NCBI RefSeq assembly: GCF_004745865.1
Contig: NZ_SRKZ01000004.1
Span: 186,001-250,000 of the forward strand
Direction of reading: 5' to 3'
DNA from: Hymenobacter wooponensis
GTDB taxonomy: Bacteria; Bacteroidota; Bacteroidia; Cytophagales; Hymenobacteraceae
DNA length: 64,000 nt
Below are positions 7,715 through 17,466 of this stretch, one piece after another. The position numbers and the translations under genes were made by a program. The notes beneath the pieces are model-generated. The model did no database searches and had not been told where the DNA came from. It saw nothing but the letters and a program-made list of their open reading frames with translations. How positions within the stretch are numbered: position 1 is the stretch's first letter; each line of letters begins with the position of its first letter.

Positions 7715-10132
7715 TTACTTCAGCACGGCAATGGTTGCGCCATCGCCGCCGCGGTCGGCGTGCTCATCGGCTACGCTGGCCACGGCGCGGGTGCGGTGGA
7801 GGTAGTCGCGTACTACCTGGCGCAGTACGCCGTTGCCACGGCCGTGCAGGATTTTGATTTCCGGCACGCCCAGCATCACGGCATCATCCACGTAGGCCAT
7901 GATCTTATTCAGGGCATCCTCGGCACGCTCGCCGCGCAGATCCAGCGTGGGGCTGAAGCTTGACATCTTGCCGGTGGTATCGAAGCCGGAATAGTGCGCC
8001 GGAGCCCGGCGAGCTGCCTCTTTCTCCCGCTCCCGGATTTCCGAGCGCGTGAGCTTCTCCAACTGGCCTACTTTCACCAGGGTCTTCATTCCGCCGAAGG
8101 AAACCTCTGCCGTCTTGCCCTTCACACTCATGATTTCGCCATGCCCTTCCTGCCCAATCAAGGCCACTTTGTCGCCGGGCTTGAGTGAAGTAGCATCGGC
8201 TAGCTCACGGGTAGCACGGGCCCTGGGCGGCTCAATCTGAAGCTTTTCACGCACAAACGTATCGAGCTTGCCGCGGGCTTCCTTGGTGCGCTCCTTCTCA
8301 GCCTGGCCTAGCCGAATTTCCTGAATGGTAGCTTCAATCTGCTGGTTGGTATCCTTAAGCAGCATCTTGGCCTTGGCCTTGGCATCGCGGAGCACCTCCA
8401 GCGTGGTATCGTCGAGGTACTTTTTAAGGTCTTGGTATTCCTGAGCAGCTTTTTTCATGCGCCGCATCTGCTTGGCGGCCTCGGCGGTGCGCTGTTCCAG
8501 CTCGGTTTTTTCCTTCTCCAAGCCTTCCAGCAGTCGGTCGTAGCGGATCTTGTCCTTGCCCACAAGTTGCGTCGCGCGCTCCACTAGTTGCTTAGGCAGG
8601 CCAATTTTGCGGGCAATTTCAATGGCGAACGAAGAACCAGGCTTCCCTATTTCCAGGCGGTAGAGCGGCTGTAGCTGATCAGGGTCGTAGCGCATGGCTC
8701 CGTTCACAATACCCTCGGTGCGCTCAGCGTAGTTCTTAAGGTTGGTGTAGTGGGTGGTAATAACCCCAAAAGCGCGGGCGCGGTTGAGCTGTTCCAGTAC
8801 GGCTTCGGCAATGGCTCCGCCCAGGCTGGGCTCGGTACCCGTACCAAACTCGTCAATTAGAATCAGGCTGCGCTTATTGGCCAGAGTCACGAACTGCTTC
8901 ATGTTCAGCAGGTGCGAGGAGTACGTACTCAGGTCGTTCTCTAGGCTCTGCTCATCACCAATGTCTAAGAACACATCCTCAAATACCCCTGCCTCCGAGC
9001 CGTCACCAGCCGGAATCAACAGGCCGCACTGCAGCATGTACTGCACTAAGCCTACGGTCTTCATGCTCACCGATTTACCCCCGGCGTTAGGCCCTGAAAT
9101 CAGTAGAATACGCTGCTCCGGCGTCAGCTCAATATCCAAGGGTACCACTTCGCGGGGGTCGTCCTTGGCATGCTCCTGAAACGTGAGGTAGAGCAACGGG
9201 TGGCGCACCTGCTTCCAGCGAATCATGGGGCGCGGGTGCAGTTCCGGCAACGAGGCCTCCAGACGCTGCGCCAAGCGGCCTTTTGCCCGAATAAAGTCGA
9301 GCAGGCCTAGGTACTGGTAGGCCTTGCGCAGGTCCGGAATGTGAGGCCGCAGTTGGGCCGTGAGTTGGGTCAGAATGCGAATCAGCTCACGCTGGAAGGC
9401 ATTTTCCAGATCCTTGATGTCGTTGTTAAGCTCGAAGACAGCCTCCGGCTCAATGAACACCGTCTGCCCCGTGGCTGATTCGTCGTGGATCAAACCCTTC
9501 ACGCGGCGCTTGTGCTCGGCAATTACCGGCAGCACCAAACGGCCACCCCGGATGGTAGGTTCGGCACCTTCCGGCACCCAGCCTTCTTGGCGGGCATGGC
9601 GCAAAATGCCCGCAATCTGCTTGCGCAGCTGGCCCTGGCGGTTAATCAGCTCCTGCCGGATCTGGCTGAGCAGCGGCGAAGCATTTTCGCGCACCTGGCC
9701 TTCATCATCCACTACCTTATCAAGGGCGGCCAGCAGGTTACGGTCTACCTGCACGCCAATGCCCAGCAGGCGCAACGTAGGGTACAAATTCTCTTCGGCG
9801 TGGGTAAAGAAAGTCAGCGCTTCCCGAATGGTACGCAGACTCATTTTCACGGCGAAGAAGGCGGCTACATCGAGGTAGCTGCCGGGTATATTGGCCCGCA
9901 CCAAGTGCGGATGAACGTCGTGGTAATGTTGGCTGGGAAAATCAGCTCCACTGCTGAGCAGCTGACGGAACTCATCCGTCTGGAGCAGGAGCTTCTGGAG
10001 CTGATCGGCTTTCGACTGAAAGCTCATCTTGGCGACAAACTGGCGGCCTAGGGCGCTCAGGCACAGGCTCTCCAGCATCTCACGCAGCTGCGTGAAGCCA
10101 ATTTTCTGCTCGAAATTATTAGGAAGAATCAA
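7715..10132 (-). CDS. mutS2: Endonuclease MutS2
   Basis: DNA-binding ATPase/nuclease of the MutS2 family, implicated in suppressing homologous recombination and in resolving branched DNA or collided ribosomes. The 805 residues show the MutS core and clamp, the Walker A motif GPNAGGKS at 347-354, Walker B ILIDEFGTGTEPS and a THYTNLK motif. A long coiled coil spans about 520-640, and a C-terminal Smr domain contains LDLRGERAEDAL and HGRGNGVLRQ. The reading frame requires a TTG start at 10132; the resulting N-terminus (ILPNNFEQKIGFTQLREML) matches the family and no ATG is available upstream. Confidence 0.95.
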   Translation of the reverse strand: MILPNNFEQKIGFTQLREMLESLCLSALGRQFVAKMSFQSKADQLQKLLLQTDEFRQLLSSGADFPSQHYHDVHPHLVRANIPGSYLDVAAFFAVKMSLRTIREALTFFTHAEENLYPTLRLLGIGVQVDRNLLAALDKVVDDEGQVRENASPLLSQIRQELINRQGQLRKQIAGILRHARQEGWVPEGAEPTIRGGRLVLPVIAEHKRRVKGLIHDESATGQTVFIEPEAVFELNNDIKDLENAFQRELIRILTQLTAQLRPHIPDLRKAYQYLGLLDFIRAKGRLAQRLEASLPELHPRPMIRWKQVRHPLLYLTFQEHAKDDPREVVPLDIELTPEQRILLISGPNAGGKSVSMKTVGLVQYMLQCGLLIPAGDGSEAGVFEDVFLDIGDEQSLENDLSTYSSHLLNMKQFVTLANKRSLILIDEFGTGTEPSLGGAIAEAVLEQLNRARAFGVITTHYTNLKNYAERTEGIVNGAMRYDPDQLQPLYRLEIGKPGSSFAIEIARKIGLPKQLVERATQLVGKDKIRYDRLLEGLEKEKTELEQRTAEAAKQMRRMKKAAQEYQDLKKYLDDTTLEVLRDAKAKAKMLLKDTNQQIEATIQEIRLGQAEKERTKEARGKLDTFVREKLQIEPPRARATRELADATSLKPGDKVALIGQEGHGEIMSVKGKTAEVSFGGMKTLVKVGQLEKLTRSEIREREKEAARRAPAHYSGFDTTGKMSSFSPTLDLRGERAEDALNKIMAYVDDAVMLGVPEIKILHGRGNGVLRQVVRDYLHRTRAVASVADEHADRGGDGATIAVLK

Positions 10133-10350
10133 ATCAGGTATTCCTTGTTTAGGACAATGTATTCAAAAGGGAATGCGAAGATAAACACTCCTAGGGGCAG
10201 GAAAGATTCAATAAATAGAATGTAACAGTATCTTTCTATTAGAGTGCCTACCCATCACTTACATGGACTTCAAAACCCCGGTTTAGGTTTTGTTACTTTA
10301 TCTGGAGAACCAAGTGCAGCAGAGTCCTCAGTTGAGAACCAAAACCAGGG

Positions 10351-11109
10351 CTACATCTCGCCTTCCACGCCCAGCCCAAATAAGGCAAAGTCGTACTTCA
10401 CGGGGTCTTGTGGGTCGAAGCTGCGGAGGTGGGCCGTAAGGTCTTCGGCAGCCAGCCAGTCAACTTGCTTGCGGTCTAGCAGGCCTAGGCGGCGGGCCAC
10501 GCGCTCCACGTGCACGTCGCAGGGGCAAATGAGGTCAGCGGGGGAAAGGCGGGTCCAGAGGCCAAAGTCTACGCCGCAGGCATCGGGACGGACCATCCAG
10601 CGCAGGTACATATTCACGCGCTTACACGCCGAGCCACGGGCCGGGGTTGCTACGTGTTTACGGGTGCGCTGGGGCGCATCGTCGAGGCTGAAGAACAGAT
10701 TATGGAAGTTTTCGAGGCGTTCTTTCTGGGTGTTACCGAGCAGAAAAGCATCTTCCAGAGTATCATGCCGGCTGTAAAACCAACGCAGCCAGTGCACAAA
10801 ATAGAGCAGGTCGGTATCGCAGAAAGTGCGATGGCAGAAGCCTAACAGACCTTTTAGATCCTCATCCTGGTGCTGGGTGATGAACTGGTAGGGCGCGTCG
10901 TCCATGCGGCGCATCAGCTCCAAGCACTTGCTGATAATGGTAGGCCTCCGCCCCCAGGCCAGCAGAGCCGCAAACAGCCCGCTTATTTCGACGTCCTGAC
11001 GCTGAGAGAACCGGTGAGGAATGCTGATTGGGTCAGCTAGAATAAACGCTGGCTGATCATAGTGCTGGTAGCGGTCGTCGAGCAGGGCCCGGACTTGCGC
11101 GTGATTCAT
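10351..11109 (-). CDS. TIGR02757 family protein
   Basis: A 252-residue soluble protein of the TIGR02757 (DUF2400) family, common in Bacteroidota and without an established function. Family features are the early SIPHRFSQRQDVEISGLFAA segment, LAWGRRPTII, GSACKRVNMYLRWMVRPD in the middle and PCDVHVERVARRLG near the C-terminus. The last parts resemble a helix-hairpin-helix DNA-glycosylase fold, so a nucleic-acid role is plausible but unproven. It is read in the same direction as mutS2 but separated by about 220 bp, with an inverted repeat just upstream. Confidence 0.9.
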   Translation of the reverse strand: MNHAQVRALLDDRYQHYDQPAFILADPISIPHRFSQRQDVEISGLFAALLAWGRRPTIISKCLELMRRMDDAPYQFITQHQDEDLKGLLGFCHRTFCDTDLLYFVHWLRWFYSRHDTLEDAFLLGNTQKERLENFHNLFFSLDDAPQRTRKHVATPARGSACKRVNMYLRWMVRPDACGVDFGLWTRLSPADLICPCDVHVERVARRLGLLDRKQVDWLAAEDLTAHLRSFDPQDPVKYDFALFGLGVEGEM

Positions 11110-11112
11110 ACT

Positions 11113-11229
11113 GTGAGTTGGTGATTTAGTGAAATGGTGAGTTGAACATGCTAGTGGCCTAGACGGCGCAAGTAGTGCAGGTAGAACATCAACTCACTAT
11201 TTCACCATTTCACTAAATCACCACTTCAC
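11113..11229. repeat. Inverted repeat, GTGAAATGGTGAGT type
   Basis: A perfect 20-bp match (11120-11139 against 11203-11222) sits inside longer imperfect arms, with a loop of about 60 nt that contains AGTGGCCTAGA. The same GTGAAATGG(T/C)GAG word occurs twice in tandem at 15798-15828, so this is a second dispersed repeat type, different from the ACGTCATGCTGAG family. Confidence 0.75.
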
Positions 11230-11230
11230 G

Positions 11231-12256
11231 CTATGGCACGTAGCTGGTTTCTACCCGAAAGCGCTGATCGGGCGTGGCCAGGCGCTGCACGGCGCGCTTA
11301 GAGAGGCGCACGAGCACGTTGGAGTTTTCGCCCGTGTCGGGCAGCTTGCCAATCACGCGTACGTACACCGACATGCCGTTCATGATGTTGCGCACTTCCA
11401 TGATGGTGCCCACCGGCGCCGTTTTATGCAAGGCCAGATACTTGTCAGAAGCATCCGTAGGAATTATCATGGCTAGGCCACTCTCCGACACGCGCCGCAC
11501 GACTTCGCTGGCACGCTCCGGGGCACGCTCTTTCTCTTCGGGCACTTCCCGGGCAGGCACTTCCTTTACCGGAGCCTCTTTCGGAACTACCGCCTGGCGG
11601 GCAGCCACGGCAGAATCTTTCTCTCGGGCACGGTTCTCGCGCTCTTGAGCAGCTCGCGTGTCTTCGGTGCGCTCGGGGCGGGTAGCAGGCGCTGGAACCG
11701 GACGAGCTGCAACGGGCGCGGCCGGACGCGTAACCGGAGCGGGGGCAGAACGGCCAGTACCTGGGGCAATGATCAGCGTTTGGCCGCTGCGCACATTGAA
11801 GTTGGTAGCAAACCCATTAAGACGAGCCAACTCAGTGGGAGAAGTGTCAAACTTACGGGCTACGGCATAAAGCGTTTGTCCTGCCTCTACCTTGTAGATG
11901 TGGTTGCCATGGGCGTCGGTGGGCAGTGCCCGAGCGGCCGCCGAAATAGAGGTAGCCGCTGCCGGCGCGGCAGGTTGCGTTAGCACCACCCGGTTGCGGG
12001 GCACCAGCACCACTTGGCCAGTTACGAGGGCCCCTTTTACCGTGGGGTTGAACTCGACGATTTCGTCAACGGGTACTTTATAGCGCCGCGACAACCCGTA
12101 GAGCGTTTCGCCCGGCGACACGCGGTGCTTGATCAGGATCTTGTTGTTACGGTACTCAACTCCGATGGAATCTGGGGGCGCCACCAAACGGGGGCCAGCC
12201 AGCGCGGAGAAACCTGAAAAAACAAAGGCTACAGACAGCAACGAAATTCGAGACAT
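11231..12256 (-). CDS. LysM-domain peptidoglycan-binding protein
   Basis: Exported cell-wall-binding protein. The ATG at 12256 gives 341 residues and a clear signal peptide (MSRISLLSVAFVFSGFSALAG); the longer ORF adds 36 atypical residues. Two LysM domains follow: one with HRVSPGETLYGLSRRYKV (about 40-90) and one with YKVEAGQTLYAVARKF (about 117-165). A Pro/Ala linker and a long highly charged Arg/Glu segment (about 170-245) come next. The C-terminal 80 residues resemble a double-psi beta-barrel (GLAMIIPTDA, VGTIMEVRNIMNG, VYVRVIGKLPDTG), as in RlpA-like proteins, but I cannot confirm catalytic residues. Likely envelope maintenance. Confidence 0.88.
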   Translation of the reverse strand: MSRISLLSVAFVFSGFSALAGPRLVAPPDSIGVEYRNNKILIKHRVSPGETLYGLSRRYKVPVDEIVEFNPTVKGALVTGQVVLVPRNRVVLTQPAAPAAATSISAAARALPTDAHGNHIYKVEAGQTLYAVARKFDTSPTELARLNGFATNFNVRSGQTLIIAPGTGRSAPAPVTRPAAPVAARPVPAPATRPERTEDTRAAQERENRAREKDSAVAARQAVVPKEAPVKEVPAREVPEEKERAPERASEVVRRVSESGLAMIIPTDASDKYLALHKTAPVGTIMEVRNIMNGMSVYVRVIGKLPDTGENSNVLVRLSKRAVQRLATPDQRFRVETSYVP

Positions 12257-12517
12257 AGGTACAGGGCGCGGAAGGCGGCAGAACAGCACAGTAGAGTAAG
12301 GGAAGCTGCCAACTGCATAAATACTGCCGAAAGTTAACGAATCCTGACAAGTCCCCGATGCCATTTAGGATAGCAACGGTTTTTTATTGATCGTTTTTAA
12401 GAGGTGTACGATCTAGCTTCTTCTCCTCACTCACCCCTTAGGAAAGAGGCTACCTGTCGGTAATTTTCGCCTTTTTTGCGCCGTTGATTTCCGTTTTCAT
12501 TTTACCCGTTGACCCTC

Positions 12518-13267
12518 ATGCACGCTATTGGCATCATTCCGGCCCGCTTTGCTTCAACCCGCCTACCGGGCAAGCCCTTAGTTGACCTGGGAGGTCAATC
12601 CATGATTCAGCGTGTGATAGGCCAGGCCCGGCAGTCCGGCCTCAGCCGGGTGGTGGTAGCAACTGACGATAAGCGGATTCTGGAGCATGTACTCAGCTTC
12701 GGTGGCGAGGCTGTGCTTACCTCCCCCAACCACCCCAGCGGCACCGACCGTGTGTGGGATGCCTATCAGCAGTTGAATGTGTCGGCCGATTGCATCATTA
12801 ACATTCAGGGGGATGAGCCTTTTGTTCACCCGGCGCAAATTGATGCGCTGATAGAGCTGTTTGCGCAGGCTCAGCCCCCGCAACTAGCCACGCTGGTAAA
12901 GCCGGTGCTTACGGATGAGGAGCTGTTTAGCCCCCACCTGCCCAAAGTGGTGCTCGATACCACGGGCCACGCACTGTATTTCAGCCGTCATCCGCTGCCT
13001 TTTCAGCGCCAGCAGCTGCAGCCGGAGTGGCGGCAGCACCATCGCTACCTGCGCCATATTGGCCTCTACGCCTATCGCCCTGATGTGCTAGCGGAAATCA
13101 CGCAGCTCTCCCCTTCTCCGCTGGAACTAGCCGAAAGCTTGGAACAACTCCGCTGGCTGGAACACGGGTACCGCATCCTGACGGCTGAAACGGAGCTGGA
13201 AACCATTGGAATAGATACCCCCGAGGATGTAGAGCGCGCCCTGCACTATCTGGCTCAGCAATCATAA
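12518..13267 (+). CDS. kdsB: 3-deoxy-manno-octulosonate cytidylyltransferase
   Basis: Cytoplasmic enzyme that activates Kdo to CMP-Kdo for the lipopolysaccharide inner core, consistent with a Gram-negative cell. The ATG at 12518 gives 249 residues, close to the family norm; an in-frame TTG nine bases earlier is less likely. Motifs are IIPARFASTRLPGKPL at the N-terminus (CTP binding), VVVATDD, the SGTDRVWDA motif, NIQGDEPF, a FSRHPLPF segment and HIGLYAYR. ETIGIDTPEDVERA closes the protein. It is transcribed away from the LysM gene. Confidence 0.97.
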   Translation: MHAIGIIPARFASTRLPGKPLVDLGGQSMIQRVIGQARQSGLSRVVVATDDKRILEHVLSFGGEAVLTSPNHPSGTDRVWDAYQQLNVSADCIINIQGDEPFVHPAQIDALIELFAQAQPPQLATLVKPVLTDEELFSPHLPKVVLDTTGHALYFSRHPLPFQRQQLQPEWRQHHRYLRHIGLYAYRPDVLAEITQLSPSPLELAESLEQLRWLEHGYRILTAETELETIGIDTPEDVERALHYLAQQS

Positions 13268-13468
13268 GCCAATCAATTTAAGCTGTGCTGACGGTACGCC
13301 ACGTCCTGTTGAGCGTAGTTAAAGCATCCCTACTGATAGATGGCTCCCTACTGGCCTAGGAGCTACTGCGGCTAGCTCAGTAGGGCGGGCCAATAGGCAG
13401 GAATTGCATCTGTACATAGCCGCTTTCCCTGCAAAGTAATGCTACTGGCTCTAAAGGGTAGATGAGAG

Positions 13469-13876
13469 CTATTTCTCTGATGCGCCCTGTTCAGCCCGCC
13501 GATCTATGTGCTTTTCAGATGTAACGGCGCGCTCATCCTTCATTTCCTTCGACAGGAAGAAGTTTAGCGCCGTTCGGATTACGGCAATGGCCCCGAGCTT
13601 GCCGATCTGCTCCCAGCTAGGTGCAATGGCCGTTGAGAGAATATCCGCGCCTAATTGAAACTCCAATGCCAGGGCTAGGTAGCGGGCCAGGGTAAGCCGA
13701 ATAGCGGTAAAATCCGTTGTTCGGCGGGCCAGCAAGGCTTTCAGGAATAGCCAACCAGATACTAGAATTCCTAGGCCTATAATGAATGCGCCAATGGTTT
13801 CAACGCCCAGTTTGAGCCACTGCACCGCCTCAATGACCCCGTACTCAGCTAGGGAGTGAATAGTCTGTTTCTCCAT
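13469..13876 (-). CDS. DUF1622 membrane protein
   Basis: A 135-residue protein of the DUF1622 family, function unknown. Three hydrophobic segments are visible: ETIGAFIIGLGILVSGWLFL (about 26-45), a segment around RYLALALEFQLGADIL (about 65-80, with the conserved charged/polar residues of the family) and one around KLGAIAVIRTALNFFLSKEM (about 92-111). The tail is charged and cytoplasmic. It begins 9 bp after the upstream HPP gene and is almost certainly in one operon with it. Confidence 0.85.
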   Translation of the reverse strand: MEKQTIHSLAEYGVIEAVQWLKLGVETIGAFIIGLGILVSGWLFLKALLARRTTDFTAIRLTLARYLALALEFQLGADILSTAIAPSWEQIGKLGAIAVIRTALNFFLSKEMKDERAVTSEKHIDRRAEQGASEK

Positions 13877-13885
13877 GATGGCAGA

Positions 13886-14440
13886 TTAACCGGGGCTGAC
13901 TGGCCTAGAGGACAGCCATTTTAATACGTATACTGTTCCTCGCTGCACGATAACCAGTACTACTACCAGCCCAACGGCCAAACCGAACAACAATAAATTA
14001 CCCTCTCCAGTCCCGGCCCGAAAGGCAAAGTTCAGTGCCGTTCCCACCGCGGGCGGGTGCATGGCATCAAGCCCAATCATGAGTCCGATGGTCAGGACCA
14101 TGGCGGCGGCAGCCCCCAGGTAGCCCGGCCCCACCCAGGCATGAAGCGCAAACCCTATTGCCGCGGCGCCCATCTGGCTTATTACCAGGGTGCGCGTGCT
14201 ATTCGTGCGGTGGCCCGGATCGAGGTAGATGAGAAAGGCACTGGACGCGAGGGAGGCAAAGAGCAGGCGTTGGTTGCTGAGCAGTTCCAGCAGCCACAGC
14301 ATCAGCAAGACGGTGGCCGTGGGCAATAGTGCCAGCAGTAACTCGCCCTTTCGGCCTAACCGCGGGCGACCGGGCCCCGGCGCAGCGGCGGAACTAGCTA
14401 GAGGTGAGGAGTCAGGCATACCCTCTCCTACGCGCCACAT
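13886..14440 (-). CDS. HPP family integral membrane protein
   Basis: A 184-residue inner-membrane protein of the HPP family, named for a conserved His-Pro-Pro, seen here as LDAMHPPAVGTALNFAF. About four membrane segments follow a Pro/Arg-rich cytoplasmic N-terminus. Some HPP proteins act in nitrite transport in chloroplasts and cyanobacteria, but the bacterial role is generally unknown. An internal ATG at 14419 would shorten it by seven residues; both starts are plausible. It lies 9 bp before the DUF1622 gene and 50 bp after the SUI1-domain gene on the same strand. Confidence 0.85.
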   Translation of the reverse strand: MWRVGEGMPDSSPLASSAAAPGPGRPRLGRKGELLLALLPTATVLLMLWLLELLSNQRLLFASLASSAFLIYLDPGHRTNSTRTLVISQMGAAAIGFALHAWVGPGYLGAAAAMVLTIGLMIGLDAMHPPAVGTALNFAFRAGTGEGNLLLFGLAVGLVVVLVIVQRGTVYVLKWLSSRPVSPG

Positions 14441-14490
14441 AGGCGTTGGGGTGCAAGCAGTTTACACCTTAAGTGGTGGGTTCAAGTGGC

Positions 14491-14835
14491 CTAGCCACCT
14501 GCTTTTTTGGCTTTATACTTCTGCTCCAGCAACACGGCCAGCACTTTGTCGCGGAAGTCGCCTTGGATCAGGATTTCGCCATCCTTGGCGTTACCGCCTA
14601 CTCCGCACTTGGTTTTCAGCAGCTTACCGAGGGTCTGCAGATCAGCATCCTGGCCTACGAAGCCGGTGATGAGCGTTACCTGCTTACCCCCGCGCGACTT
14701 TTTATCAAGCTGCACGCGCAGGTTTTGCTGTTGCGGGGGCAGGGTTACGACTTCTTCATCGCCGTTCTGCTGGTACTCAAAGTCAGGGTCGGTAGAATAT
14801 ACTACGCCTTCGCGGCGGTTCTTATTAGCTTTCAT
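14491..14835 (-). CDS. yciH: SUI1/eIF1-like translation factor (YciH)
   Basis: A 114-residue protein with the SUI1 (eIF1) fold. The N-terminal 40 residues are acidic/polar linker; the domain runs from about residue 30, with [18 protein letters not shown] (the basic loop), then [21 protein letters not shown] and [16 protein letters not shown]. Bacterial YciH is reported to affect initiation fidelity and translation under stress, but is not essential. It lies 91 bp after the lipid-kinase gene on the same strand and may be co-transcribed with it. Confidence 0.93.
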   Translation of the reverse strand: MKANKNRREGVVYSTDPDFEYQQNGDEEVVTLPPQQQNLRVQLDKKSRGGKQVTLITGFVGQDADLQTLGKLLKTKCGVGGNAKDGEILIQGDFRDKVLAVLLEQKYKAKKAGG

Positions 14836-14926
14836 AGATGCAAGTTGCGAATTTGTGAGGGGCGAACTTGTGAAATCGTGGTAAAATGCGGGGTCCTTCT
14901 GCCTCTACGTCACCTTTCACAATTGG

Positions 14927-15793
14927 CTACACTGCTACTTCCAGGGCTAGTGGGTCTAGGCTGACTACAAAATCAGTTTCGTCGGCCACATAGTCGCCGT
15001 CTACGTGAAAGCCGAGTGGCCTAGCAGCTTTCACCTGGATGTGGCAGCTGGTATGATATACGGCTCCGCCTGAGGTGGGCAACGTACCCAAGGCTAGTCC
15101 TAGGCCTACGCGTACAGCTCTCGGGAATGACAACCCATCAATTAGACACAGGTCCAGGAGGCCATCCTGAATATCGGCGCGGGGCGCGATATAGGCATTG
15201 TTGCCGTATTGGGCGGCGTTAGCGAAGGCCAGTACGTAGCAGTTGGTGGCTAGGTGCTGGTTGTTTAGCTCTACTTCAATGGGCATAGCTTGGTAGCGGC
15301 GGTACTCACGCAGGGCAACTTTCACATAGGTGCTCAAGCCGCGCGTACCAGCGCGGGCAAACATCTTGCTTACATGAGCATCAAACCCCAGGCCCGCAGT
15401 ACAAAAAAACGGGCGGCCATTGATGTGGCCTACGTCCATCCGCTGAAAAGTGGGCGCACAAATTCGGCGTACAGCTCCGGGCAAATCGAGCGGGATGTGC
15501 AGGTGCCGGGCCAGGCCGTTGCCGGAGCCCCGCGGCACAATACCCAGGGCGGCGCTGGTTCCTAGCAACCCACGAGCTACCTCATTCACGGTGCCATCGC
15601 CCCCCACGGCCACCACTACCCGGTAGCCCTCCTGCGCTGCAGCCCGCGCTAGCTCCTCTGCGTGCCCAGCATATTGCGTTGGGCGAATCTCAAACTCGGC
15701 CCCAGCGGTTGTGGCATAGCGCGTGAGCAGCGCCGGCACGTCCTGGGTGCGGTTAGTACCAGAAGTCGGATTCAGGATGAAGCAAATGCGCAC
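14927..15793 (-). CDS. YegS/DagK-type diacylglycerol/lipid kinase
   Basis: Soluble lipid kinase of the diacylglycerol kinase catalytic family. The GTG at 15793 gives VRICFILNPTSGT as N-terminus, the conserved family start; the longer frame adds 16 unsupported residues. The product is 288 residues. Motifs are NPTSG, VVVAVGGDGTVNEVARGL (ATP binding, about 60-77), GIVPRGSGNGLARHL (about 85-99) and FCTAGLGFDAHVS. The substrate (diacylglycerol, phosphatidylglycerol or sphingolipid) cannot be told from sequence; sphingolipids occur in this phylum, so a long-chain-base kinase is possible. It is the first gene of a leftward run with SUI1, HPP and DUF1622. Confidence 0.92.
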   Translation of the reverse strand: MRICFILNPTSGTNRTQDVPALLTRYATTAGAEFEIRPTQYAGHAEELARAAAQEGYRVVVAVGGDGTVNEVARGLLGTSAALGIVPRGSGNGLARHLHIPLDLPGAVRRICAPTFQRMDVGHINGRPFFCTAGLGFDAHVSKMFARAGTRGLSTYVKVALREYRRYQAMPIEVELNNQHLATNCYVLAFANAAQYGNNAYIAPRADIQDGLLDLCLIDGLSFPRAVRVGLGLALGTLPTSGGAVYHTSCHIQVKAARPLGFHVDGDYVADETDFVVSLDPLALEVAV

Positions 15794-15969
15794 GAGCGTG
15801 AAATGGCGAGGTGGTGAAATGGCGAGTAAATATAGGCGCATCCTAGGCCACTCAGCGTATTCCTGCAGGACGGTGCTACTGGCCTATGATTCATCTAGCC
15901 AGCGTGCTGCCCTTATATCTGATGAGAATAGTAGCTGCCGTTATCGGCACTGACCAATAAGCAGGACAT

Positions 15970-16007
15970 AAAAACAGCCTGCCCGATTGCTCAGGCAGGC
16001 TGTTTTT
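15970..16007 (-). terminator. Terminator for gap
   Basis: AACAGCCTGCC and its complement flank a 13-nt loop, with A and T tracts on the two sides, so the hairpin works in both directions. It starts 20 bp after the gap stop codon. Confidence 0.85.
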
Positions 16008-16026
16008 AACAGATAAGCTTTAAAGC

Positions 16027-17178
<1,152 letters not shown>

Positions 17179-17222
17179 TCAGCCTGTTTTTCTTCCCAAC
17201 CCATTTTTCTTTCTGCAAGCGC

Positions 17223-17252
17223 TTGCGCTGAATCGAGCGGGCTGTATCTTTG
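17223..17252 (+). promoter_or_regulatory. Bacteroidota promoter of tRNA-Glu copy 1
   Basis: TTG at 17223-17225 (-33) and TATCTTTG at 17245-17252 (-7, exact TAnnTTTG) are separated by 19 nt, the optimum for the Bacteroidota primary sigma factor. The spacer sequence is nearly the same as that of copy 2 at 23620. Confidence 0.85.
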
Positions 17253-17284
17253 CACCATCAAAACGAAACAAGGCCGCGTAACAT

Positions 17285-17356
17285 GGTCCGTTCGTCTAGG
17301 GGTTAGGACAGTAGATTTTCATTCTACCAACAGGGGTTCGATTCCCCTACGGACTA
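17285..17356 (+). tRNA. tRNA-Glu (UUC), copy 1
   Basis: 72-nt cloverleaf: acceptor GGTCCGT pairs with ACGGACT (G-U first pair), the D arm is GTCT/GGAC, the anticodon stem is GTAGA/TCTAC with loop TTTTCAT (anticodon TTC), and the T arm is AGGGG-TTCGATT-CCCCT. CCA is not encoded. It is identical to the tRNA at 23683. Confidence 0.97.
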
Positions 17357-17385
17357 CAAAAGCCACTCGTTTTGGTATTTTCTTG

Positions 17386-17425
17386 AAACCCGCTCGTTGC
17401 CCCCGACGAGCGGGTTTTTCTTTTT
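17386..17425 (+). terminator. Terminator after tRNA-Glu copy 1
   Basis: A 12-bp stem (AAACCCGCTCGT and its complement ACGAGCGGGTTT) with an 8-nt loop is followed by a T-rich tract. It lies about 30 bp after the tRNA and differs from the terminator of copy 2. Confidence 0.85.
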
Positions 17426-17466
17426 AGTCTGGTGACGCATTTCTCCGGGGCCACTTATCTTGGGCT

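Noticed and set aside
13303..13400. Possible full copy of the dispersed repeat near 13300
   Set aside because: Only a decayed left part (ACGTCCTGTTGAGCG, AAAGCATCCCTACT) is recognisable and no matching right arm follows.
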